The position numbers and the translations under genes are program-made. A DNA stretch of 64,000 bases. It comes from Prochlorococcus sp. AG-363-P06. Its GTDB lineage: Bacteria > Cyanobacteriota > Cyanobacteriia > PCC-6307 > Cyanobiaceae. Where the stretch lies: contig QCGD01000004.1 in assembly GCA_003280025.1 (NCBI GenBank), positions 1 to 64,000 on the forward strand, written 5' to 3'. Position 1 is the first letter of the stretch, and each line of letters starts with the position of its first letter. This document shows, piece by piece, positions 57,054 through 64,000 of the stretch. The notes under the pieces are model-generated. The model was not told the DNA's origin. It did no database searches and saw only the letters and a list, made by a program, of their open reading frames with translations.

Positions 57054-57296
57054 TTTGGTTAATAGTAACAATAATAGTTAAATAATATAAAATACTGAGA
57101 TTAATTGAGAGAAGAAGTGTTGATAATCTTTAGGAAATAGAAAGATGTCAAAATAAGAATTTTAAAATTATTCTTTAAAATCAATAAAAATTAATTTTTT
57201 CTAAAAGTTAAAGTTTCTTATAAGTGTAAAATAATTATATTAATAGAAAATAATTTGTTAAATAAGAAAGAGAATCTCAAGAAATTAATCGTAAAT

Positions 57297-57797
57297 ATGC
57301 CAAATATTTTAACGATTTATAGATTATTGCTTGTATTTCCTTTAATACTTTTTTTAGAAATAAATAGACCTTTTTATGTTTTTATCCTCCTTATTATTGG
57401 AGGATTAACTGATTATTTTGATGGTTTTATAGCAAGAAGATTAAATCTTAAAACTAGACTTGGAGCAGTTCTAGATCCTCTGAGCGATAAAGTATTTTTA
57501 TTGATTCCATTAGTTTTACTTTGTAAAAATAATTTAATCCCATTCTGGTCTTTATCAATCATAATATTTAGAGAATTAGTAATCTCTGGTATAAGAAAAA
57601 ATACCGATGATGGTTTACCTGCATCTCAACTAGGAAAATATAAAACCTTTTTCTTTTTTATTTCTCTATTTCTATTCTTTATACCTTTAAGAAATGACTT
57701 ATTTAATGAATTAGGTTTAGTTTTTTATTGGTTAGGTTTTATTCTAACTATAATAACTTGTTTAGATTATTTAAGAATTAAAAAGGACACTGTCTAG
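57297..57797 (+). CDS. pgsA: CDP-diacylglycerol-glycerol-3-phosphate 3-phosphatidyltransferase
   Basis: ATG 57297 (MPNILTIYR) gives 166 residues; a TTG 42 bases upstream is less likely. The CDP-alcohol phosphotransferase motif is complete: DYFDGFIARRLNLKTRLGAV followed by LDPLSD. Four or five membrane helices. It makes phosphatidylglycerol phosphate, the precursor of PG, which is required in thylakoids. Its end overlaps the convergent CSP41-like gene by 27 bases. Confidence 0.93.
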   Translation: MPNILTIYRLLLVFPLILFLEINRPFYVFILLIIGGLTDYFDGFIARRLNLKTRLGAVLDPLSDKVFLLIPLVLLCKNNLIPFWSLSIIIFRELVISGIRKNTDDGLPASQLGKYKTFFFFISLFLFFIPLRNDLFNELGLVFYWLGFILTIITCLDYLRIKKDTV

Positions 57798-58691
57798 TTT
57801 TTTATCAAACGTATCTTCTTTTTTAAATTCAAAATCCTTTATAAAGCTATCCTTTAAACCACTCAACAAATCAAAATTAGGCTTCCAATCTAAATCATTT
57901 TTGATCTTAGAAATATCTATCTGATAGTGATTTAATCTAATTGGAAATCCCTTTCTTGATTTAGGATCTAATTGTTTATAATCAAATGTTTCTAAAGAAA
58001 TATCATTTTTATTTAAGCCACAAACCTCAGCACAAAAATAAATTAAACCTTTAATAGTTACTCCTTTATTACCAGAACAGTTATAAATATTATTTTTAGA
58101 AATATCATAATTTATACACCTAATCATTACATCAGTAAGATCAGAGACATGACCTAATTGAGTAATTAAGGAGCCATCTCCAGGAATTGGGATGGATTTA
58201 TTAGTATATAACCTTTCAAAAAACCAATTTTCGATTTTATTATAATTACCTGGTCCATAAATATATGTAGGTCTAAAGCTTGTAAAAGGAATCTTTTGAT
58301 TGATTAACCAATTTTCCGTCTCAAACTTCCCTTTATGTCTACTATTAGGGTCAAGTGGTGACTTTTCAGATAATGGCAATTCATAATTATCTTTATAAAC
58401 ACCCGCAGAACTAACATATATATATCTCTGGAAAGAGTCACATAAATTTTGAATAAGAAGTTTCGTTTGTTCTAGCTCTCTCCCAGAAATATCATAAACA
58501 TAATCATATTTTATATTTTTAAGCTTAAGAATACTTTCTAGATTGTTCCTATCACCCTTAATTAAATTTGTATTCTCGTGATGAGCCTTATTACCTCTAG
58601 TGAAAACATCAACATCATAATTCTGATCTAATAACTTTCGAACCAAAGACTTTCCAACAAATCTAGTTCCTCCCATTACAAGAATTTTCAT
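57771..58691 (-). CDS. CSP41-like atypical SDR (NAD-dependent epimerase fold)
   Basis: ATG 58691 is chosen. The 306-residue protein has the nucleotide-binding motif ILVMGGTRFVGKSLV and conserved YVYDISGRE, YVSSAGVYKD and SFRPTYIYGPGNYN. Plastid CSP41a/b homologues bind RNA and stabilise ribosomes or transcripts, and a similar role is plausible. The catalytic Tyr-x3-Lys of true epimerases is not evident. Confidence 0.8.
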   Translation of the reverse strand: MKILVMGGTRFVGKSLVRKLLDQNYDVDVFTRGNKAHHENTNLIKGDRNNLESILKLKNIKYDYVYDISGRELEQTKLLIQNLCDSFQRYIYVSSAGVYKDNYELPLSEKSPLDPNSRHKGKFETENWLINQKIPFTSFRPTYIYGPGNYNKIENWFFERLYTNKSIPIPGDGSLITQLGHVSDLTDVMIRCINYDISKNNIYNCSGNKGVTIKGLIYFCAEVCGLNKNDISLETFDYKQLDPKSRKGFPIRLNHYQIDISKIKNDLDWKPNFDLLSGLKDSFIKDFEFKKEDTFDKKLDSVLFNS

Positions 58692-58783
58692 ATTCAAAAA
58701 ATATTAAATTGAAGTAGTAATCTAAGTTAGAACTACATAATGAATAGTACTACCAAGTAGCAATTATTGAAAAGGATGATTTT

Positions 58784-59551
58784 ATGAAACTAATACCAGC
58801 AATTGATTTAATGAATGGTAAGTGTGTAAGGCTTTTCAAAGGTGACTTTAATAAAAGAAAAGACTTCTCTAAAGAACCTCATGAACAAGCTCAATTTTGG
58901 GAGAGTGAAGGGGCAGAATGTATTCATATAGTTGATTTAGATGCGGCAAAAAGTGGAAATCCAAGTAATGATAAGACAATAAAAGAGATAGTAAAAACAG
59001 TTAATATACCAATTCAAATTGGTGGAGGCATAAGGTCTCAAGAAAGGATAGAACAATTATTTTCATATGGTATTGACAAAGTAATAATGGGAACTTCTGC
59101 CATAGAAAATAAAGCCTTAGTTAAAGAATTATCAAATAAATTTCCAGGAAGAATAATTGTTGGAATTGACGCTAAAGAGAGGAAAGTTAGTACAAGAGGA
59201 TGGCTAGAACAATCCAATATTTTAGCTACAGATTTAGTAAAGGAATTATCTTCGTTTAAAATTGCTAGTTTTATTGTGACCGATATAAACACAGATGGAA
59301 CGTTAGAGGGGACAAATGAGGATTTTATAAGAGATATCCTTAATATTACTGATATTCCAGTTATCGCCTCAGGAGGTATAGGTTCAATTTCGGATTTATT
59401 ATCTTTAATCAAATTTGAAAGTTTTGGACTATATGGAGTAATAGTGGGTAAAGCTCTTTATGAAAATAAATTTACAATAAATGAAGCAAATAAAGTATTG
59501 TCAACAGAAAGGCTAACTGATATTGAATTGAATAAAAAATATCAAGCTTAA
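58784..59551 (+). CDS. hisA: Phosphoribosylformimino-5-aminoimidazole carboxamide ribotide isomerase
   Basis: The 255-residue enzyme performs the Amadori rearrangement in histidine synthesis. The TIM barrel has the first catalytic Asp in IPAIDLMNGKCVRL, IQIGGGIRS and the second Asp in VTDINTDGTLEG. It is preceded by a good AAAGGATG ribosome binding site. Length is normal. Confidence 0.96.
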   Translation: MKLIPAIDLMNGKCVRLFKGDFNKRKDFSKEPHEQAQFWESEGAECIHIVDLDAAKSGNPSNDKTIKEIVKTVNIPIQIGGGIRSQERIEQLFSYGIDKVIMGTSAIENKALVKELSNKFPGRIIVGIDAKERKVSTRGWLEQSNILATDLVKELSSFKIASFIVTDINTDGTLEGTNEDFIRDILNITDIPVIASGGIGSISDLLSLIKFESFGLYGVIVGKALYENKFTINEANKVLSTERLTDIELNKKYQA

Positions 59552-59630
59552 TTGGATAAAATTTTTCACTTAAGGCTGGTATTTACCTTAATTATTAGTT
59601 AATTTTGGAAAAGATATAAGAAATTAAGTC

Positions 59631-61247
59631 TTGGAATTACTTTCAAAAAAATCCATACTAATTATTGCTCCAAGCTTAATAGCAGAATCTCTATCGCTTA
59701 AATTAACATCTCTAGACAAAAATTTAGATATAACATTAAATAATGGTATAGAGGGGAAAACTCCTGATTTAATAATATGGAATATTCTTAATTTTCAATC
59801 AGAAGATCTAATTAGATTGGAATTATTAAAATTAAGAGAAAGATGGGCTGAATCAAAGATTCTAATAATTCTTTCAGGTGAGTTTGTAGCCCAAAAGTCT
59901 CCATCTTTAAATGCTGAAGGTTTTCTTTCAAACCCTACCGTAGATAATGTTCTTGAATCTATTAATATTATTTTAAATGGTGGTAGAGTTTTTGATCTCG
60001 AGAATAATTCAAATGTGAAAAACAAAAAAGAAAAGTTACTCACATTTAATCAAAAATTACTCACATCAGGCCTTAAACAAATTGATAACGAGATAAATTA
60101 TATTTTTAAATATGTAAACTCAGACTCCACTCCAGATTTTTATAAATTTATTTTAAAAGGAAGGTTAAGGGAACTTATAACTGCAAAATCTTTTTTAATT
60201 TTCATATGGGGCAATTCATTAGACCTTTATACAGAATCAATTTACACTGAAAAGAAAATTACTATAGAGAATACAAATAAAAATACAATAATTATTAAAG
60301 AAAAGAATACTTTAGAAATATGGAATTTAATTTTAAATAGACTTAGAGAAAGATATAACTCCTCTAATATAAATATAGACTTTAATAATTCTTCAATTAT
60401 TCTTTCAGGTATAAAGAAAGAATTCATCTCTCGTCTAATATGTAAAATGTTAGATGAATTAGATAATTTAATAAAAAATATAAAAGAAAATTATAAAGAA
60501 AAAGATTTTAAAGAAGACTTCAATTCACTAATAAATGAACTTAAAGTTAATACAATTTCAAATATAACCGAAAATTATTTTAGATTACGAAGAGATAAGG
60601 AATCTTTATCAATAAATGAATTTCTTTATAAAGAAGTAAATTTTGATGAAATCGATAAAGAATCTCATGAATCAATAATGTTTATTGAACCAATTATAAA
60701 AAATCAACCACTAGAATACGATGGGAAAATATTGCCCTTATATGAGACAGAATCATTTATCCTACTAGAGAATATAATCTCTAATTGGATAATAAGAAAT
60801 TGTAATTTGTTAGCTTCTGAATTATTTAATATTTGTTCAAATTGGCCGGAGTTAAGAACTGTTCTTATTAATCCTGAATTACAGTCAACCAGGAATTTTG
60901 AAAGGTTTAGAAATAATATTAATAACTATAATCGCTGGCATGAATATATTTATATGCCTATTTATTTATATGAAAGTAAACGAGAGTATATTGACATAAT
61001 AGATAATAAATTCACCAGATACTTTAAAAATGAGAATAGGGAAAAAGAACTAGAAAATTTAGAATGGCTACAAAAACAAGTTACGTTATTAGTTGAAATA
61101 AGAGATGCAATAGCACCACAATTAGAGATTGCTGTAAAATATATTGGAGATCTTTTCGTTTCTTTCCTTACAAAAGTCCTTGGCAAAGCTATAGGATTAG
61201 TTGGGAAAGGTATCCTTCAAGGATTAGGAAGATCCATCTCAAAGTAA
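59631..61247 (+). CDS. DUF3685 protein with N-terminal receiver-like domain
   Basis: TTG 59631 is the only reasonable start. Residues about 1-120 resemble a CheY-like fold without obvious phospho-acceptor (SILIIAPSLIAESLSLKL, then DLIIWNIL and ILIILSGEF). The remaining 400 residues are the cyanobacterial DUF3685 region, mostly helical, ending in a glycine/hydrophobic amphipathic tail (LGKAIGLVGKGILQGLG). Function unknown. It is followed 14 bases later by the thioredoxin-fold gene. Confidence 0.7.
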   Translation: MELLSKKSILIIAPSLIAESLSLKLTSLDKNLDITLNNGIEGKTPDLIIWNILNFQSEDLIRLELLKLRERWAESKILIILSGEFVAQKSPSLNAEGFLSNPTVDNVLESINIILNGGRVFDLENNSNVKNKKEKLLTFNQKLLTSGLKQIDNEINYIFKYVNSDSTPDFYKFILKGRLRELITAKSFLIFIWGNSLDLYTESIYTEKKITIENTNKNTIIIKEKNTLEIWNLILNRLRERYNSSNINIDFNNSSIILSGIKKEFISRLICKMLDELDNLIKNIKENYKEKDFKEDFNSLINELKVNTISNITENYFRLRRDKESLSINEFLYKEVNFDEIDKESHESIMFIEPIIKNQPLEYDGKILPLYETESFILLENIISNWIIRNCNLLASELFNICSNWPELRTVLINPELQSTRNFERFRNNINNYNRWHEYIYMPIYLYESKREYIDIIDNKFTRYFKNENREKELENLEWLQKQVTLLVEIRDAIAPQLEIAVKYIGDLFVSFLTKVLGKAIGLVGKGILQGLGRSISK

Positions 61248-61261
61248 ATTCTCAAACTTTA

Positions 61262-61813
61262 ATGAAGATATTTCAATATTTACTAATTATCTTAATTATT
61301 TTTAGTAGCTATCCAGCAAATGCAGCTAGAGATACAGACAGTTTTGATGGCAATATTTTTCCAATATACGCAGGTAATGGTTCAATAGTCCCGCCTAAGA
61401 CAACACTAAAAGAATCATTAAAAAATAAAAGGACCTCTGTTCTTTTTTTCTACCTTGATGATAGTTCTGAAAGCAAAGCAATGGCTCCAGTAATATCAGG
61501 CTTAGATCTATTATGGAGAGAAAATATAGATATTATTGCTTTAACCACAGACGAATTGCAAAATGAAGAAGCTTTAAAAGAACCAAATCAACCAAATTTC
61601 TATTGGAATGGATTAATTCCCCAAACTATCATTCTTGATGGTAATGGTGAAATTAAATTTTATCAAAATGGAATGGTTGATTTTGGTGAATTGAACAATA
61701 TCATTTCGGAAAGCACAGGTATCAAAGTAAACACTAATTCTAAATTTACTGTAGAAGCTTTTAATGAATACAATAGTACAATTTCAGAAGAAGAAGACTT
61801 AAATACGGATTAA
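61262..61813 (+). CDS. Exported thioredoxin-fold protein without active cysteines
   Basis: The 183-residue product starts with a signal or anchor sequence (MKIFQYLLIILIIFSSYPAN). The fold resembles thioredoxin (SVLFFYLDDSSESKAMAPVI, then NGLIPQTIILDGNGEIKF), but the CxxC site is replaced by SSES. The tail is acidic. It is likely lumenal or periplasmic and may act as a binding or chaperone domain. It lies between DUF3685 and the CofE-like gene. Confidence 0.7.
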   Translation: MKIFQYLLIILIIFSSYPANAARDTDSFDGNIFPIYAGNGSIVPPKTTLKESLKNKRTSVLFFYLDDSSESKAMAPVISGLDLLWRENIDIIALTTDELQNEEALKEPNQPNFYWNGLIPQTIILDGNGEIKFYQNGMVDFGELNNIISESTGIKVNTNSKFTVEAFNEYNSTISEEEDLNTD

Positions 61814-61826
61814 ATATTTCTAGAAA

Positions 61827-62993
61827 ATGTTATTTATAAATATTCCTTTAGTACTTTTAGCCTTATTAATTTTATCAGATCTATATCTTAAATATTCACC
61901 AAGATCTGATTTGGTTTTAATACCTATAGATTATAAAATCAAAAAGAAAGATAACCTAAATGAAATAAAAATTGATTTAAAAATAGTTAATAAAAGTAAA
62001 TTCAAAGAGACGATGGTATCTAATCTAAACCTTGAATTAGACTTTTTTAAAAGTAGAGGAAATGAATATTTTAAAAATATGGATTATGAAGAAGATATTT
62101 ATATTTATAATGGATCAAGAAAAGAAAACATAAAAAATTACTGGCCAACAACTATTATCAAGTCAAATTCTGAAACTTTTATACAGGTAATTATAAAGTT
62201 TAATAATAGTGATTTTAGAAATAAGATAAAATATATTTGGTTAAAAGTGTTTTGGGAAAATTACGGACATTTTGGAATAACTAATAAAAAAGATTGTTTT
62301 TTACTGAATTTAGATAGTAAAAAACTTAAGACAAAAGAAGTAATTGAAGTTCCTATTAATAATGATTATGATGCTTTAGCAATTAGAACAGACATACTTG
62401 GATGTTTTGATGAGCCATTAGATACATTAATTAATTACAGCAAAGGAATTGTTCATAAAAATGATATTTTGACCATAGGAGAAAGTCCTCTAGCAATTAT
62501 GCAAAGTAGATATATATCTCCACAAAATCTTGAATATAGTTTTTTTTCTAAATTACTTTGTTATTTTTTCAACCCTACAAGTAGTCTTGCGACAGCTTGC
62601 GGAATGCAATTACTAATCAATAAAATCGGCGTTACCAGAATAACTCTTTCATTATTTATAGGATTTCTTTTTAAATTAATAGGTGTTAAAGGAATATTTT
62701 ATAGATTAACTGGCTCTGAATCATCGCTAATTGACGATATAAGTGGCACAGTAACTCCTTATGATAAAAGCATCGTTATGGGCCCCAAAAATGTAAAATT
62801 ATTCTGTAAGAACTTATCAAGATATCTTAATATAGAGGTAGCTGTAGTAGATGTTAATGATCTAGGAGGAGTAAAAATATTAGCCAGTTCAAATAAATCG
62901 GTGAATAAAATACTCAAAAGAACCTTGAAATTTAATCCTGCAGGTAATGCCGATGAAAAAACGCCTATAGTATTAATAAGACATAAAGAATAA
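61827..62993 (+). CDS. CofE-like (F420-0 gamma-glutamyl ligase family) protein
   Basis: The 388-residue product has an N-terminal membrane segment (about 1-20), a soluble region of about 150 residues, then the CofE-like domain (YDALAIRTDILGCFDEPLDT, KGIVHKNDILTIGESPLAIM, and DVNDLGGVKILAS). Cyanobacteria of this group do not make F420, so the substrate is probably different. Proximal genes on the same strand are a thioredoxin-fold protein and a GNAT-like gene. Confidence 0.75.
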   Translation: MLFINIPLVLLALLILSDLYLKYSPRSDLVLIPIDYKIKKKDNLNEIKIDLKIVNKSKFKETMVSNLNLELDFFKSRGNEYFKNMDYEEDIYIYNGSRKENIKNYWPTTIIKSNSETFIQVIIKFNNSDFRNKIKYIWLKVFWENYGHFGITNKKDCFLLNLDSKKLKTKEVIEVPINNDYDALAIRTDILGCFDEPLDTLINYSKGIVHKNDILTIGESPLAIMQSRYISPQNLEYSFFSKLLCYFFNPTSSLATACGMQLLINKIGVTRITLSLFIGFLFKLIGVKGIFYRLTGSESSLIDDISGTVTPYDKSIVMGPKNVKLFCKNLSRYLNIEVAVVDVNDLGGVKILASSNKSVNKILKRTLKFNPAGNADEKTPIVLIRHKE

Positions 62994-64000
62994 ATGAAAC
63001 TAAATAAAGCCAAATTTTTAAATTTTGAAAATGAAATTAAAGTGACTTATGAGGAACTTCATATACGTCACATTAACCTTTTAATAGATATTAAAAATAA
63101 GGAGTTAAATAATTGGTTTTTAAAAATGGCAATTATTAATACCTTTGATGACTTAAAAATTTTCTTAAATAATTTAAAAAAAAATAAGAATAAATGTATT
63201 ATTGCTATTGATGGAAACAAAATTATAGGTTATTTAAATATATTTCCTTTAAATACTAAAGAGACCTGCTTAAAAATATCTAAACCTAAGTTAATAAACA
63301 AAAACTGTTACTTAACTAGTAGGGAATTGACTTTAGGTCTGATAAAGAAATCAATCTCTATAACAGGTATTAAGACATCAAGTTGGTTAATTAACTCTGA
63401 AATAAATAATCATGACCTTATATCAACCGCTCGAGAATTAGGTTTTCAACCATCAGAGGAAATTAAACTTTGGATAAGAAATAATCACAATAGCTCTATG
63501 GGAAAAGCTATTCTAAAGGAAAATTTAATCAATGAATTTGAAGAGATAAATAAAGCAAATCTAATAAAAGTAGTAAATTTTATTAGATCAAATCAATCTC
63601 CTTTAATACGTAATATTTTAGATTTTGATCAAAAAGATATTCTTAAAAGAAACAACTCTAATAGTGGAGCATTAATTTTAAATAATTCAGTTTTATGTAC
63701 CATATTAAAAGATATCAATTATCAAAATTTAGAGATTTACACCTTAACTATAAGTAGATATTGGGATAACAGTTTTAATCCTATTTTGAAGAAATTTATC
63801 AATAAATTTTTTGTAAGATCACCTTTTTCAATTTTAAAAACTTATAAAGAAAATATTCAACTAAATTCCTTCCTTGAGGAATGTGAGTTAGAAGAAAAAT
63901 CTCAAGAGATTATTCTTTTAAGAAATACAATAATTAAAAATGAAGCTACGCAAGTTAATAAAATAAATAAATCTATAGAATCAATCTTTCAAAAATTGAA
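62994..64000 (+). CDS. GNAT-like protein, 5' part (cut by window end)
   Basis: ATG 62994 follows the CofE-like stop immediately. About 335 residues are visible without a stop, so the gene continues beyond the window. Around residues 50-160 the sequence resembles a GNAT acetyltransferase fold (CIIAIDGNKIIGYLNIFP, then ARELGFQPSEEIKLW). A second, weaker similar region follows. The end is a helical acidic stretch. Tentative. Confidence 0.55.
   Translation, partial: MKLNKAKFLNFENEIKVTYEELHIRHINLLIDIKNKELNNWFLKMAIINTFDDLKIFLNNLKKNKNKCIIAIDGNKIIGYLNIFPLNTKETCLKISKPKLINKNCYLTSRELTLGLIKKSISITGIKTSSWLINSEINNHDLISTARELGFQPSEEIKLWIRNNHNSSMGKAILKENLINEFEEINKANLIKVVNFIRSNQSPLIRNILDFDQKDILKRNNSNSGALILNNSVLCTILKDINYQNLEIYTLTISRYWDNSFNPILKKFINKFFVRSPFSILKTYKENIQLNSFLEECELEEKSQEIILLRNTIIKNEATQVNKINKSIESIFQKL

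Overview
The window looks like a contiguous piece of a high-light-adapted Prochlorococcus chromosome. It is very A+T-rich by eye, gene-dense and built of short operons with 1-17 base overlaps. It carries oxygenic chlorophyll genes (acsF, chlH) together with many cyanobacteria-only families (DUF565/Ycf20, DUF2996, DUF3038, DUF4335, DUF2949, DUF3318, Ycf36/CGLD27, DUF3685, DUF6447). Species or strain cannot be fixed from the sequence alone.

Layout. 0-4.3 kb: the end of a peptidyl-prolyl isomerase gene, then a type I secretion ABC ATPase and its HlyD adaptor. 4.3-8.0 kb: a loose accessory stretch of microproteins on both strands, including a ribbon-helix-helix (RHH) regulator divergent from a one-helix membrane peptide. 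8-31 kb: mostly core genes: 2-Cys peroxiredoxin, an FtsH homologue lacking its zinc motif, rpmF, a HAD phosphatase, a split Gdt1-type manganese exporter pair, an RNB/S1 protein without recognisable catalytic aspartates, acsF, tldD/tldE, fmt, terC, mfd, a DUF4335-DUF3038-DUF2949-monooxygenase block, and dapB. 31-45 kb: chlH, folP, tpiA, an S4 protein, an MsbA-like exporter, carB, rsfS, ycf36, an asparaginase family gene and initiator tRNA-Met with a terminator.

45.3-49.4 kb: a second accessory stretch directly after the tRNA. It has about 700 bases without a convincing gene, a strong orphan terminator, more microproteins, and a second copy of the RHH-regulator/membrane-peptide pair. Both RHH copies share a double palindrome (AGTG-N3-CACT, centres 22 bp apart) in the divergent promoter, and a related element just after the stop codon.

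49.5-54.8 kb: a group with an iron theme: a PaO/Tic55-like Rieske oxygenase, an ABC ATPase, a zinc-ribbon membrane protein, a Crp-family regulator behind two Fur-like half-palindromes, ferritin behind another Fur-like box, a lysine/cysteine-rich 40-residue peptide, and a FutC-type ferric-iron ABC ATPase. 54.8-64 kb: core metabolism and cyanobacterial conserved genes: nth, an atypical SDR, a PPC-glutaredoxin fusion, pgsA, a CSP41-like protein, hisA, DUF3685, a thioredoxin-fold protein without cysteines, a CofE-like ligase and the start of a GNAT-like gene cut by the window end.

No IS element, CRISPR array or phage integrase was seen. The most interesting items are the duplicated RHH/microprotein cassette, the apparently inactive FtsH and RNB proteins, the iron cluster with its Cys-rich peptide, and the PPC-glutaredoxin fusion.
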